Assembly: GCF_013372125.1 (NCBI RefSeq) | Contig: NZ_CP053826.1 | Coordinates: forward strand, 868,001-932,000 | DNA: 64,000 bases | Reading direction: 5' to 3' | DNA from: Campylobacter curvus | Lineage (GTDB): Bacteria > Campylobacterota > Campylobacteria > Campylobacterales > Campylobacteraceae | Shown here: positions 18,658 to 28,564 of the stretch, piece after piece | How positions within the stretch are numbered: the first letter of the stretch is position 1 | How the letters are laid out: every line of letters starts with the position of its first letter | Translations under genes and position numbers: made by a program | The notes under the pieces: model-generated | Told to the model about the DNA's origin: nothing | Seen by the model: the letters and a program-made list of their open reading frames with translations, nothing else | The model's database searches: none

Positions 18658-21600
18658 TGGTATTCTTCTTGTAGCTTTATAAGCTCAAAAAGCTTATCTA
18701 TATCCACGCCTTTTTCATCCGATAGTGGTTTTATGGTACGCATTAGTTCGCGTTCTTTCATTTTGTTACCGATATATCCGTCTGATTTATATGTTTTGAT
18801 TGTCTCATCTAGTCTGGCGATCCAGTTTATATCTTGACTAAAGTTATCATATATAGCTCGTTTGCCGTCGCTATTTATCTCTGGTGGATATATGTTGTTT
18901 GTATTTTTTATTTGTAGCTGTTTTGCTAGGCTTATAACCTCTTTTAGATACTTTTCATAGTCCAACGCACCCTTTTTACGTTGTTCTATCAGTTCGTCTA
19001 GTATTTGGGATAAATTTTCGTAAAATTTTGGATTTAGGGGATTATTATCGACTATTATACGCCTTATGTTATTTTCTATCGCCTCGGCAACCGCCTCATT
19101 GCCACCTAGTGCACCATTTTCTTCTTCGCTGATGCCCTCATTTTGTATTAAAATTTCAAGCAGGCCCTTGTCTTCAAATTCTGCTAAGACCTTACTGTCG
19201 CCGGCATTTACATATCTATTGATGAGTATACGCATATCATTATCCCATTTTCGCATATCTACATAATCTCCGCTTGCTAGTTTGACGGTATCTCTTAGCA
19301 TAGAGAAGTTCTTTACGCGATTAGCCCATTGCTGCTCTTGCTCTGTACTATAACCTAGCTTTAAAAGTTCATTTGCTACTCCGTCATACGCTCTGATAAA
19401 ACTCGCAATCGCACGGTAGAAGCTAAGCCTTCTGGTTTGCATCTCATCTTTTAAATTTTCCCTACTATCGCCGCAAAAATACTCTATAAATTCTTTATCG
19501 CTTTTTGGCGACTTTACACCCTCGCATATTGCGCCCAAGATTTCCCATGTATTTTCTAGGTCTTCTTTGCCTTTTTCGAGTCTGTCTTTTAAAAGCCCAA
19601 CTATATCGCTCTCGTCGTACCCATCAAATGCCTCTTTTGTATAGTCGCTATACGCTTTTTCTAAGCTCTTAAAAAGATCGCGATAATCCACGATATATCC
19701 ATACTCTTTGCTCTCTCCGTCTAGTCGGTTTACTCGGCATATAGCTTGAAAAAGCCCGTGATCGCGCATAGGTTTATCGATATATAGATATGTCGCGCTT
19801 GGTGCGTCAAAACCAGTTAAGAGTTTATCGACGACGATTAAAAGCTTCATTTGTTCAGGTTTTTCTTTAAACTCTTTTTTTACGTCTAGCTCAAACTTAT
19901 CAGCTTTAGCATCATCTACATCTTTAGTGTTTATGTCGTAGTAGTTAGCTATCATCTGCTTGTAAATTTTATACTTATATTCGCCGTCGCTCATACCATC
20001 TGGAGTTATTTCGTTTCTTATCGCTGATGCGGTCGGTCTATAGCTAGATACCACCGCACATCTTTTTTCAAATCCGTTATCGCTAAAAATCTTATACGCC
20101 TCGCATGCTTCATATACGCTAGAACAGACGAATATCGCATTTCCGCGCTCTCTTAGTCTAGTTTTATTCTCCATATCAAAAAGTATGTCGCCTGCGATTT
20201 TCTCAAGCCTTTGTTTTGAACTCATCAGCTTTTGTAAAGTCGCCCATCTAGCCTTTACTTCACCCTTAGCCAGGTCACTTAGTCCTCTTGTTTTGTTTTC
20301 AAATTCTTTGTCTAGTTTATCTTTTGAGCCTAGCCACTGCTCGATGTCTCTAGCTTCATATACAAGGTCTAGCACCACGCCGTCACGAACCGCTTCGTCA
20401 AATTTATATGTATGTATAAACTCGCCAAATACTTGCACCGAGCTTTTTTTGTCGTTTTTTAAAAGCGGTGTTCCTGTAAAGCCGATAAAAATCGCATCAG
20501 GCATTAACATTTTCATAGCTTCGTGTAGCTTTCCGGATTGCGTTCTGTGACACTCATCCACAAATACAACTACATCGCCATTTACCTTAAAATTTCCCGC
20601 TCTACGCTTTATATCGTCCAGATACGCGCTCATGGCTCCGTCATCGCTTTCGTCTTCCGCGCCGTTTCTGCCAAATTTATGCACCAACGAGCATATGAGT
20701 GAATGCTCGGCGTTGCTTAATTTTTCTAGCAAATCAGCTCCGCTTTTTGTTCTGTAAATGCTTTCTTTTACGCCGTTAAAGACATTTTCTATCTGCTCGT
20801 CAAGCTCGGTTCTGTCCGTGATTATAAGTACCCTAGAGTTTAAATTTTCTTTTATCCATTTTGCAAGCCAGACCATACTTAGGCTTTTGCCGCTACCTTG
20901 CGTATGCCAGATGATACCGCCTTTTTTATAGCGTAAAAACTCCTGCGCACGTTTTACGCCGAAATATTGATTATGCCTACAAGTCTTTTTTATCCCACAG
21001 TCGTATATGATAAAGTCGTGTAAAATTTCAACCAGTCTCTCTCGCCCGCAAATCGCTTTAAGCCCGCCATACAAACTTAGTTTTTCGCCGTTTTCTTTAA
21101 ATTCTAAGAAGTATTTTTCAGGCGTCTCTATCACGCCGTATCTTAGTCCTTCGCTTTCGTTTCCAGCCATTACAAGCTGCACGGTGGTAAAAAAGCTCTC
21201 TATAAATCTCTTATCTTGGCTTGATAAATTTTGCCTTATGCCTTCGCTCACCGACACGCTTGAACGCTTTAGCTCTAGCACGCAAACGGCTATACCGTTT
21301 ATATAAAGCACTATATCGGGACGTTTGTCAAACTCGCCGTTTGTAGTTTTTACGCTTACTTCCTCGGCTATGCTAAATTTATTTGCCAGCGGATTATCCC
21401 AGTCGATGAGCCAGACACTCTGATTATTTTCGCCTACTTCTTCTATTGCTTTTACGCCGTATCTTAAAAGCGAATATATGGCTTCATTTGCATCATATAG
21501 TTTTCGATCACCTCTTGTGTAATTTTCATATTGTAGTTTTTTTAAGGCTTTATCTATAAGCTTATCGCTGTAGCCACGATCTTGCAGCCACCCCCTAAGC

Positions 21601-21731
21601 TCGTCCTCTCTTATGTTTTTATTATCAAGACCTTGCAAATCGCCTATATATTCGTAGCCAAGCTCGTTTTTAAAAAGATCTATGACTCGCTCTTGCGTTT
21701 TTATCTCTTTTTCTACCATATTTTCCTGCAT
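18654..21731 (-). CDS. hsdR: Type I restriction enzyme, R (motor/nuclease) subunit
   Basis: The 1025-aa protein has an N-terminal nuclease domain (about 125-170: RPDIVLYINGIAVCVLELKRSS, the D...ExK core), a SF2 motor with HTQGSGKS (Walker A), VVFVDECHRTQSGK (DECH box) and FTGTPLLK, a second RecA domain ending ICRVNRLDGESKEYG, and a helical C-terminus that binds the methylase core. It cuts unmodified DNA after translocation. Gap to hsdS is 3 bp. Length is normal and no frame damage is seen. Confidence 0.96.
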   Translation of the reverse strand: MQENMVEKEIKTQERVIDLFKNELGYEYIGDLQGLDNKNIREDELRGWLQDRGYSDKLIDKALKKLQYENYTRGDRKLYDANEAIYSLLRYGVKAIEEVGENNQSVWLIDWDNPLANKFSIAEEVSVKTTNGEFDKRPDIVLYINGIAVCVLELKRSSVSVSEGIRQNLSSQDKRFIESFFTTVQLVMAGNESEGLRYGVIETPEKYFLEFKENGEKLSLYGGLKAICGRERLVEILHDFIIYDCGIKKTCRHNQYFGVKRAQEFLRYKKGGIIWHTQGSGKSLSMVWLAKWIKENLNSRVLIITDRTELDEQIENVFNGVKESIYRTKSGADLLEKLSNAEHSLICSLVHKFGRNGAEDESDDGAMSAYLDDIKRRAGNFKVNGDVVVFVDECHRTQSGKLHEAMKMLMPDAIFIGFTGTPLLKNDKKSSVQVFGEFIHTYKFDEAVRDGVVLDLVYEARDIEQWLGSKDKLDKEFENKTRGLSDLAKGEVKARWATLQKLMSSKQRLEKIAGDILFDMENKTRLRERGNAIFVCSSVYEACEAYKIFSDNGFEKRCAVVSSYRPTASAIRNEITPDGMSDGEYKYKIYKQMIANYYDINTKDVDDAKADKFELDVKKEFKEKPEQMKLLIVVDKLLTGFDAPSATYLYIDKPMRDHGLFQAICRVNRLDGESKEYGYIVDYRDLFKSLEKAYSDYTKEAFDGYDESDIVGLLKDRLEKGKEDLENTWEILGAICEGVKSPKSDKEFIEYFCGDSRENLKDEMQTRRLSFYRAIASFIRAYDGVANELLKLGYSTEQEQQWANRVKNFSMLRDTVKLASGDYVDMRKWDNDMRILINRYVNAGDSKVLAEFEDKGLLEILIQNEGISEEENGALGGNEAVAEAIENNIRRIIVDNNPLNPKFYENLSQILDELIEQRKKGALDYEKYLKEVISLAKQLQIKNTNNIYPPEINSDGKRAIYDNFSQDINWIARLDETIKTYKSDGYIGNKMKERELMRTIKPLSDEKGVDIDKLFELIKLQEEYQ

Positions 21732-21734
21732 AAC

Positions 21735-22832
21735 TTACCCTTTTAGCCTTATTTTACCGCTTAATAGCTCTCCCATGACGCCTTGTTTTATCATTTTTAA
21801 CTTCTCTATTTCGTCTTGCAAAGCCGAAATTTCATCGTCCATATCGCTTAAAATTTGGGCGATTTTGGTTTGTTCGGTGATATCCGGAAAGGAAATTTCA
21901 AATTTAGAAAACTCGCTTATCCAATGCCTTTTATGATCTCCAACAAAAAAATTGATATTCTGTAAAAGCATAAAGGCCAATTTGATTGAAATTTTTTCAT
22001 TTTTTGGTTTTAACATTTTCATTGCAGATGATTTGACTTTAAATCGAAAATTTACAAATTTACTATCGGTGGTAAAATCGTCAAAGATAATTACAGGAAA
22101 ATTTTCATAACAATCAAATTCCTCCTCTGTATAGCCAAGAATAAAACTTTTACCAGCCGTTAAAACGGGTACACTGCCTTTTTCTAAAATTTCAATATCT
22201 TGAATAATATAATTCGTCGGCTGTTCGTATTGTAGTATTTCACCAAGCATTGCAGTGTGCCAGTGGGGTTTGGGGGTGAGAAGTTGCTGGGCGACGCCTT
22301 GTTTTATATCACGCTTTTTGTCTAAAAGTTTGCACTTGGCGCTTATAAGATCGTCCATATCGCCTAACACTTGTGCGATCCTTTCTTGCTCTGCCTTATC
22401 TTTTGGCATTAAAATTTTATATTTTGAAATTTGCGGTACTGTTAGTTGTGGGACGCCCGTGCTCTCAATGACAAAATATATAAATTGATTTATATATTCA
22501 GCAACATAATAACAAGAAATATCAAATTTTGGTTTTAAATTTAAAAGCCGACCTATGCTACAAAATTTACCACTTCTAGCAACTGCGTAGCCAATGTAGC
22601 CTCTTGCGGTAACTGTTACAAAATTTCCTTCGAAATCAAAATCCGACGAATATCCATAAAGTCCATTATTGCTTACGGCATTTGAGTAAATAGGATTTAA
22701 AAATTTGTCTGTTTTGATATGCGAAAAAGTTAATCTGCCCAAATCCCCACCAGCTGAAATTTCACAAATTTCTCCAAGAGTTGCAACATACCACCCATCC
22801 GGGATTTGACCTTCGTAAATTTGACTACTCAT
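21735..22832 (-). CDS. hsdS: Type I restriction enzyme, S (specificity) subunit
   Basis: The 365-aa protein has two target-recognition domains (about 10-130 and 190-310), each followed by a conserved coiled segment: EQERIAQVLGDMDDLISAK and TKIAQILSDMDDEISALQDE. The two domains define a bipartite recognition sequence that cannot be deduced here. It overlaps hsdM by 4 bp. It is at the short end for HsdS. No inverted second S gene is present, so recombination switching inside this locus is not suggested. Confidence 0.94.
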   Translation of the reverse strand: MSSQIYEGQIPDGWYVATLGEICEISAGGDLGRLTFSHIKTDKFLNPIYSNAVSNNGLYGYSSDFDFEGNFVTVTARGYIGYAVARSGKFCSIGRLLNLKPKFDISCYYVAEYINQFIYFVIESTGVPQLTVPQISKYKILMPKDKAEQERIAQVLGDMDDLISAKCKLLDKKRDIKQGVAQQLLTPKPHWHTAMLGEILQYEQPTNYIIQDIEILEKGSVPVLTAGKSFILGYTEEEFDCYENFPVIIFDDFTTDSKFVNFRFKVKSSAMKMLKPKNEKISIKLAFMLLQNINFFVGDHKRHWISEFSKFEISFPDITEQTKIAQILSDMDDEISALQDEIEKLKMIKQGVMGELLSGKIRLKG

Positions 22833-25258
22833 CTTGCTTTATCCATTGCGTCAAGGTGGGCTTTGACACGAAGAGATAGAGTGCTGGCACGCTCAGTGAG
22901 CTCATCTAGCGTCTTATCGTATCGAGATGCAAGCGTGCTTATACGATTTATACACTCTTGCACAGCTCGTTCTACGGTGGATAAAATTTGCTCTTTTAGT
23001 TCATTTAGCCATTTATCATCTACGACTAAGGTTTTTATCTCATTCTCGTCAAGGGTTTTAAATTTGTCAAATACTTTTTGATTTAACTTCCCAGTGGCGG
23101 CCTTTAGAGTGCTTTCGAGTTCTTTTTGGTTGGTTAAAATTTGAAGTGCTTTGTTATAAATTTCTTGCTCATTTTTATCGCTAGTTTGCTTTATAGCTTC
23201 TTTTAGGCTTTTTAGGGTTATCTTGTCTTTATCGTCATAGGCGTTTGATAGCTCGTCCTCTCCGAACTCATCTACAAAATTTATAAATTCATCTTGCTTT
23301 TTACTAACCTTGGTTTCAAGGAGCGAAATTTGATCTATATCTTGCGCAAAATAACGCTTTGATATAAGCTCCGGCGGGATGATCTCGCTTACAAATTTCT
23401 TTGCTTTATTTCCAGAGCCTAGGATTAAATTCGGCGTTTGTTTATCGCCTTTTTCTACTGGCATTAGATCGCGCGCCGTTAGCCATCCGTTTTGTGCGAT
23501 AGCATAAACGTCGTCGCTTAATGTATCTGCGACATAGTCCATAAAGACCTGGTAAACGTCATAATCGCTCACTAGCTTAGTTTCTTTAAAGTGTTTTAAA
23601 AGACTTTCGCCGTATGTTTTAATAAGCTCTTTTGGATGATCTTTTTGTTTTATGGATTTTAGATCATTTTCATCGTGCCAATTCTCAAAATGCGATAAAA
23701 TTTCGTTCTCAAATTTTGCATATTCGCTTGATGCTTGTATCGTTGCCTTTAGTTCGCTTGGGGCAAAATTTGGCGAATAAAGTGAGCCATTAGGCGTAAA
23801 AATTTTAGTTTTTGTTTGTGTAAAAATACTCCAAAATTCGCCCAAGTCATCAATGTCACCTTTTGGGATACCACCACCATATAAATGCGCATGTAAGTCT
23901 TGCGTATCTGCTTTGTCGGCACTATCGATATAGCGCGGTATGTTTAGATTGTAGTCGTTGCGAGAAATTTCATCCAATGAGACTAAACGGCTGTAGCGTA
24001 TTAGCTCTTTTTGTGTCGTAAAGGTATCTACTATCTTATGTATGTCTTGCTCTCGAAGGCGATTTTTGTTGCCATCTTTTATAAAGCCTTTTGATGCATC
24101 TATCATAAAGACGCCCCGACCGCTTAAAACTTCGCCTTTTTCGTTAAATGTAGCGTCAAATGAATTTTGCTTATCTATAACTATAATGCATGCCGGTATA
24201 CCTGTGCCGTAAAATAGGTTTGTCGGTAGCCCGATGACGCCCTTGATAACGCCTCGGCGAAGTAGCTCCTTACGAATACGAGCCTCAGCATCGCCCCGAA
24301 ATAGCACGCCGTGAGGCAAGATGATAGCGCCCTTGCCAGTAGTTTTAAGACTCGCTATAAGATGTAGTAAAAATGCGTAATCGCCGTTTTTTTCTGGTGG
24401 GATGCCTATTTCAAAACGGTTGTAGATGTCTGCTGTTGGAACTATGCCGTTTGTCCAGTTTTTGTTAGAAAACGGCGGATTTGCCACGGCAAAATCAAAA
24501 CGTTTTAGTGTATTTTTATCGGCAAATGCAGGCTGAGCCATAGTGTTTCCTTGGCGGATGTCGGCGGTGTCGTTGCCATGGAGTATCATATTCATACGAG
24601 CAAGTGCATATGTGGCTACATCCATCTCTTGACCGTAAATGCTAAGTCCTAATTCTGACTGATTGGCAGCTTTAAGCAAGAGTGAGCCGGATCCGCAAGT
24701 TGGGTCGTAAACAGTTGTAGAGCGGTTGGCGGTAGGCGGAATGCCTATGATTTGCGCCATAATGCGCGATACTTCGGCTGGGGTATAGAACTGTCCTTTT
24801 GATTTACCGGATTCCGTCGCAAAATGGCGCATGAGGTACTCGTATGCATCGCCCAGCAAGTCATCGCCCTCAGAGCTGTTTGACGAAAAGTCAAGGTTCT
24901 CAAAAATCGATACTAGCGTACTAAGCCTATCAACCAGCTCTTTGCCTTTGCCTAATTTATCCTCGTCGTTAAAATCAGCTTGATTTATAACGCCTTGAAG
25001 GTCGTTTGCTTCTGCGATAGAGGCTATCTTTTTGTTTAGTTCATCGCCTATGCTCGGTTTGTGTTTAAGCGCGACAATGCTTGCGTAATCTGTACCCGTA
25101 GGTAGCTCCAAAACCGTGCTGTCTTTGCGGTCTGAGATGTATTTTAAAAATAAGAGCGTTAGAACATAGTTTTTGTAAAGGCTTGCGTCCATGCCGCCGC
25201 GCAGTTCATCGCAACTAGCCCAAAGCGATGAATAAAGTTCTGTCTTTTTGAGTGCCAT
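22829..25258 (-). CDS. hsdM: Type I restriction enzyme, M (adenine methylase) subunit
   Basis: The 809-aa protein has the HsdM N-terminal helical domain, the SAM-binding motif VYDPTCGSGSLLL (about residue 200) and the catalytic NPPF (about 275, N6-adenine methylase). It is clearly longer than the usual 500-550 aa: about 300 extra C-terminal residues follow the methylase core and look helical and charged. It opens the hsdM-hsdS-hsdR-metallopeptidase operon. Confidence 0.95.
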   Translation of the reverse strand: MALKKTELYSSLWASCDELRGGMDASLYKNYVLTLLFLKYISDRKDSTVLELPTGTDYASIVALKHKPSIGDELNKKIASIAEANDLQGVINQADFNDEDKLGKGKELVDRLSTLVSIFENLDFSSNSSEGDDLLGDAYEYLMRHFATESGKSKGQFYTPAEVSRIMAQIIGIPPTANRSTTVYDPTCGSGSLLLKAANQSELGLSIYGQEMDVATYALARMNMILHGNDTADIRQGNTMAQPAFADKNTLKRFDFAVANPPFSNKNWTNGIVPTADIYNRFEIGIPPEKNGDYAFLLHLIASLKTTGKGAIILPHGVLFRGDAEARIRKELLRRGVIKGVIGLPTNLFYGTGIPACIIVIDKQNSFDATFNEKGEVLSGRGVFMIDASKGFIKDGNKNRLREQDIHKIVDTFTTQKELIRYSRLVSLDEISRNDYNLNIPRYIDSADKADTQDLHAHLYGGGIPKGDIDDLGEFWSIFTQTKTKIFTPNGSLYSPNFAPSELKATIQASSEYAKFENEILSHFENWHDENDLKSIKQKDHPKELIKTYGESLLKHFKETKLVSDYDVYQVFMDYVADTLSDDVYAIAQNGWLTARDLMPVEKGDKQTPNLILGSGNKAKKFVSEIIPPELISKRYFAQDIDQISLLETKVSKKQDEFINFVDEFGEDELSNAYDDKDKITLKSLKEAIKQTSDKNEQEIYNKALQILTNQKELESTLKAATGKLNQKVFDKFKTLDENEIKTLVVDDKWLNELKEQILSTVERAVQECINRISTLASRYDKTLDELTERASTLSLRVKAHLDAMDKAR

Positions 25259-25338
25259 ATTTATACCTAGGTTATTGAAATTTTGGCTAGATTATAGCAT
25301 TTAGAGCGTGAAAATTGACATAAAATACATCAATACGG

Positions 25339-25941
25339 CTAATTCTTTCTAGGCCTGCCTTTATTGTTTTTCTTCGGCATCACGCCTCGCCTTAAAGCTC
25401 TAAAGCTTTTTCCGTCTGCATTGACTATATTTTGCTCTCCCTTACATAGATAGGGTAGCACTTTCTCTTTCAGAATTTGTATTTTTTCTTTGTTGTCGTA
25501 GCAAATTCTACCCAGCCCATTATTCTTATACTTTCCTAAATTGCAATTATAAGAACACCCTTTGCCTTTTGTAATATTATTATTCCAATAGTCGCAAAGA
25601 CGTTTGGCTGTCTTTGGTGTTGTTTGCTCTCTAGTATTTTGCCCATCCATAAAGATAACAACGTGAGCGTGTAAGTGGTTATATCCACTATCTCCTTGCT
25701 CCATTTTGATAATATACCCTTTTGAATTTTTAAATAGTGTATTGCCTCGTTTATTGTTGTACAAGCGGTTGATATCATTGTCAAAGCTTTCCAATGTAAC
25801 GTCGTCTCTATTTTCTTGTCTATAATACAAATCAACTCTTATCACGTCTATCCTGGAATTAGTTTGCATAATTCCATCTACATATTCATTTAGGCTTTCT
25901 TGCCTTCTCTGTTCTGTTCTGCCACAGTGTTTCTTTGTCAT
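25339..25941 (-). CDS. Inovirus Gp2/YagK-YfjJ-like protein with HUH motif
   Basis: The 200-aa protein carries YNHLHAHVVIF (about residues 88-98), a His-x-His pair in a hydrophobic strand as in HUH nickases. The overall pattern (YIIKMEQGDSG, then the HUH strand, then C-terminal basic RALRRGVMPKKN) fits the YagK/YfjJ family of phage- and island-borne proteins. It may nick DNA at an element origin, which is inference. It starts after AAAGGAG. No catalytic tyrosine was pinned down with confidence. Confidence 0.65.
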   Translation of the reverse strand: MTKKHCGRTEQRRQESLNEYVDGIMQTNSRIDVIRVDLYYRQENRDDVTLESFDNDINRLYNNKRGNTLFKNSKGYIIKMEQGDSGYNHLHAHVVIFMDGQNTREQTTPKTAKRLCDYWNNNITKGKGCSYNCNLGKYKNNGLGRICYDNKEKIQILKEKVLPYLCKGEQNIVNADGKSFRALRRGVMPKKNNKGRPRKN

Positions 25942-26156
25942 ATTTAACTCCTTTGATATTTTAGATAACTACAGATCGTATATTTAGCTATTTTTGTATC
26001 TATTAATAATTTTAATTTAATTAATAATACTTATTATGCTAAAATCAAAGCCTATAGAAATCAATATAGCCGATTAGCTAAGGGCTTGATATTCTATACG
26101 TCTTAAATTATCAGTTAATATACGTACTTATGGCAAAACAAAAAAAGTAAAATATT

Positions 26157-26197
26157 AATATACGCTCAAAGCCCATATTGGACTTTGAGCGTATATT
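26157..26197 (-). terminator. Terminator after the Rad52-like gene
   Basis: A perfect 15-bp stem (AATATACGCTCAAAG and its complement) encloses an 11-base loop, directly after the stop of the gene at 26200. Transcripts of the replication cluster probably end here. The AT-rich 215 bp between it and the HUH gene hold no ORF and could contain the gene's promoter or a nick site. Confidence 0.75.
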
Positions 26198-26199
26198 TA

Positions 26200-26913
26200 T
26201 TATGCAACGTTAGGGTTAATGGCTTTATACCATTGCTTGCTGCCGTTGTCCCATCTAAAGCCAAGAGATTTAATCGTATCCTTCTTTGAAAATACGTCTT
26301 TCCCAGTAACTAGCAAAAATCCATTTCGTTGGACAATGTCTAAACCTAAATTTTGTAAGGTCATTTGCTTGTCGGTTTGGCTGAGGTTGTTCTGTCCGGT
26401 ATAGAAGTTAGGTTTGTGTTCTTGCTTGTGCAGGATGACGGTAGCTTTTGACAAATTGTTTTGCTGTGCTTTTTGCGGAACGTAGTTACGGCTTTTGTCG
26501 TATAGAGAATTGCCGAATTGATTTCCAAATGTCCGCAAACTCCTTTTTAGTGCATCGGTTACGGCCTCTTTTGCGCCGTTTTCGTGAGCGTCTGCTAGAC
26601 TTTTGGCTACCCCTGTGCCAAATCCTACGTCTTGACGAGTAATGCATTTGGAGTGATCCAAGCTAAAGACATAGACCTTGACTACGGCTTTATAACAAAT
26701 AACGGCATTTTGATTATTGTTCGTCTCTTGCGACACTTGCCCTAATGAAACGATGCTATAGCTCCAGCTCCCGAATCCAAAAATATTATTGGCGGTTTCT
26801 ATAACGTCAAAACCTTCCAAGTAGGATAATTTAATATTGGCCTTTTCTCTTGTTTTTATCCTACTGCTATCTAGTTCTTCTTGCAGGATTTTAATTTGCT
26901 TTTCGTTAAACAT
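26200..26913 (-). CDS. Rad52/Rad22-family single-strand annealing protein
   Basis: The 237-aa protein has the Rad52 core (about 20-140): GFDVIETANNIFGFGSWSY, a strand with AVICYKAVVKVYVF, then DVGFGTG and DAHENGAKEAVTDALKRSLR, the most conserved part of the family. These proteins anneal complementary strands and are used by phages and islands for replication-linked recombination. A C-terminal part (from about 190) is separate and variable. It lies 11 bp after the Gp157-like gene in one leftward operon. Confidence 0.88.
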   Translation of the reverse strand: MFNEKQIKILQEELDSSRIKTREKANIKLSYLEGFDVIETANNIFGFGSWSYSIVSLGQVSQETNNNQNAVICYKAVVKVYVFSLDHSKCITRQDVGFGTGVAKSLADAHENGAKEAVTDALKRSLRTFGNQFGNSLYDKSRNYVPQKAQQNNLSKATVILHKQEHKPNFYTGQNNLSQTDKQMTLQNLGLDIVQRNGFLLVTGKDVFSKKDTIKSLGFRWDNGSKQWYKAINPNVA

Positions 26914-26924
26914 CTAATATCCTT

Positions 26925-27515
26925 TTAAACGGCTTTTGGAAGCTCGTCGTTTGCTGGGAGCATATTGATATTGTTAGGTTTGACGTCTCTCTTTTTATTA
27001 ACCTTGATTTTGGCTGGGCAAACGGTGCTAACGATCGAAATTTCCGCAAAACCCTTTATTTCATCTCGTCTACCGTCTTTTAGTCCTTCTTCTATAGCTT
27101 CCATATCAAGGCTAAATTTTACGTAGCCTAAGCTCATTAACGCAGCCTCGTCTTTAATCTTGATTTCGTCTTTTGTCTTTATGTTTTCTTTAATTAGAGT
27201 TAAAGATGAGATTACGTTACCGTCTATTCTGTCGATACCGTTTTCCAAGAAAACTTCCGCCACTATCTCTTTTGCGATCTCTAGCGCTTGTGTTAAGTTT
27301 CGTTTCAGAGTTTGAAGCTCTTGTATGTCTTGAGATAAAATGTCTATCTTATTTTTAATCTCGTCTAGAGATAACCCTAAGTAGTCGCATTTTTGAAAGT
27401 AGCTCGTACTATTGTTTTCTAGGATGCCTTTAAGATACTCTTTAAAATTTTGTGTAGGCTTATTTTCGTTTAAGCGTTCTATCTCAGATTGTAGCTTGTA
27501 GTTTATAAGTTTCAT
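26925..27515 (-). CDS. Siphovirus Gp157-like coiled-coil protein
   Basis: The 196-aa protein has a helical N-terminal half with a coiled coil (about 50-110: LSQDIQELQTLKRNLTQALE), a region rich in Lys and Glu, and a basic tail. This is the layout of Gp157-like phage proteins, often next to single-strand annealing proteins. The function is unsettled. It lies between the DUF932 and Rad52-like genes with 9-11 bp gaps. Confidence 0.6.
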   Translation of the reverse strand: MKLINYKLQSEIERLNENKPTQNFKEYLKGILENNSTSYFQKCDYLGLSLDEIKNKIDILSQDIQELQTLKRNLTQALEIAKEIVAEVFLENGIDRIDGNVISSLTLIKENIKTKDEIKIKDEAALMSLGYVKFSLDMEAIEEGLKDGRRDEIKGFAEISIVSTVCPAKIKVNKKRDVKPNNINMLPANDELPKAV

Positions 27516-27524
27516 TTTTCTGCC

Positions 27525-28340
27525 TTATGCTATCAACTTGTTTTGAGTAGCTTTGATTTTGGCGATGTTTTCTGCCATATTCCAAAGCTTCTTGTTTATA
27601 TCGGTATCGGTAGAAATCGATTTTATAATCCTACTAGTAAATCGCCTATTCGTTTCGGCGTTAACTCCGCTAATGTTACCCCTAATCAAATGTTCCTGGA
27701 TGGTGTTAAAGGTAGTATATAGGTCGTCCTTCTCGTCTTCTATTCTGTGCGGAACCAATAAATCTCTATAATCCACCTCCAAATGCTTTTCAAATCTTAA
27801 CGGGATCGCAGCCTTGGCAAAGCTTGCTTTATCGTCTTGGGTTAGCGGTATTTTGCTAAATAGCTTTATTTTGTTCAAAATATCGTATTTGGCTTTGGCT
27901 ATTTTGTTTATAGCGATCGATACGTCGTTTTCTTTGTCGCCCAAGTGTTTTATTTGGTAAGACTCGAATACTTCGTCTGATACCACTAGGCCGTTAGTGC
28001 AAACAAATCTAAATACGCCTGCGCTTATACTAAAGCATTTGCTTCTATCGTGCGAATTAAACAGCAAAATCTCTACTATATTCTCTCCCGGGTTTAAAAA
28101 ATCGTCTAGATGACGAAACCTTACGTAATGCTTTTGAAATCCCTCTTTCTTTTCGTCTCTCACGTTTGCTTCGCTTACGCCTACTGGATACCAAGCATAA
28201 TCCCTGATCTCGTTTATTACGTCGATCGTAGATATAAAGTGATACTTGTCGCTTGCTTCAAAATACGGTTCGTCCGCAAACAAAGACAGAGCTAGTTGCT
28301 CTAATTGCTCATTAGTGAGCGGTTCGTTTGATATAGTCAT
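27525..28340 (-). CDS. DUF932 phage/plasmid-like protein
   Basis: The 271-aa protein has the pattern of the DUF932 (phage/plasmid-like TIGR03299) family: YHFISTIDVINEIRDYAWYPVG near the N-terminus, HYVRFRHLDD, and SAGVFRFVCTNGLVVSD in the middle. Such proteins occur on plasmids and phages, with no proven function. It follows a strong AAAGGAG and comes after the three tiny ORFs. Confidence 0.8.
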   Translation of the reverse strand: MTISNEPLTNEQLEQLALSLFADEPYFEASDKYHFISTIDVINEIRDYAWYPVGVSEANVRDEKKEGFQKHYVRFRHLDDFLNPGENIVEILLFNSHDRSKCFSISAGVFRFVCTNGLVVSDEVFESYQIKHLGDKENDVSIAINKIAKAKYDILNKIKLFSKIPLTQDDKASFAKAAIPLRFEKHLEVDYRDLLVPHRIEDEKDDLYTTFNTIQEHLIRGNISGVNAETNRRFTSRIIKSISTDTDINKKLWNMAENIAKIKATQNKLIA

Positions 28341-28386
28341 TTTTTGTTTCTCCTTTCGACTATTATTTCGGTTATGAATAGCAAGG

Positions 28387-28452
28387 TTATTCGTCTATAC
28401 TATCCTTAATTATTTTAGCGACAGCCATCACTATCTCTAAAAAAACTCCCAT
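28387..28452 (-). CDS. 21-aa hydrophobic/amphipathic peptide
   Basis: An ATG at 28452 follows AGGAGG at good spacing and encodes MGVFLEIVMAVAKIIKDSID then Glu and a stop. The chain is hydrophobic with charged residues spaced like an amphipathic helix. Such tiny products can be membrane toxins, bacteriocin-like peptides or leader peptides; no family was recognised. It is third in a chain of tiny ORFs before the DUF932 gene. Confidence 0.45.
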   Translation of the reverse strand: MGVFLEIVMAVAKIIKDSIDE

Positions 28453-28462
28453 TTTACGCCTC

Positions 28463-28564
28463 CTAAAAGTATAATTTAAAAATTACGCAGTTGATTGGAA
28501 AATATCCAAAACCTGTTTCTGCCGTCGGTGAACTATCGCCTATACTGACTACGCTAGAACTCAT
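28463..28564 (-). CDS. 33-aa peptide, middle ORF of the tiny-gene chain
   Basis: The ATG at 28564 sits within the end of the 34-aa ORF (11-bp overlap) after AAAAGGAATAG, so coupling is likely. It encodes MSSSVVSIGDSSPTAETGFG and ends CVIFKLYF. No family was recognised. The overlap and ribosome site are the only reasons to call it. Confidence 0.4.
   Translation of the reverse strand: MSSSVVSIGDSSPTAETGFGYFPINCVIFKLYF

Noticed and set aside
21807-21830. Array 1 spacer at 10093-10128 appears to match hsdS (coding ALQDEI).
   Set aside because: Only about 16-17 of 20 bases agree, with mismatches in the seed end and no match over the remaining 16 bases; treated as chance.
21735-22832. Possible shuffling hsdS locus.
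   Set aside because: Only one S gene and no inverted copies of its recognition domains are in the window.
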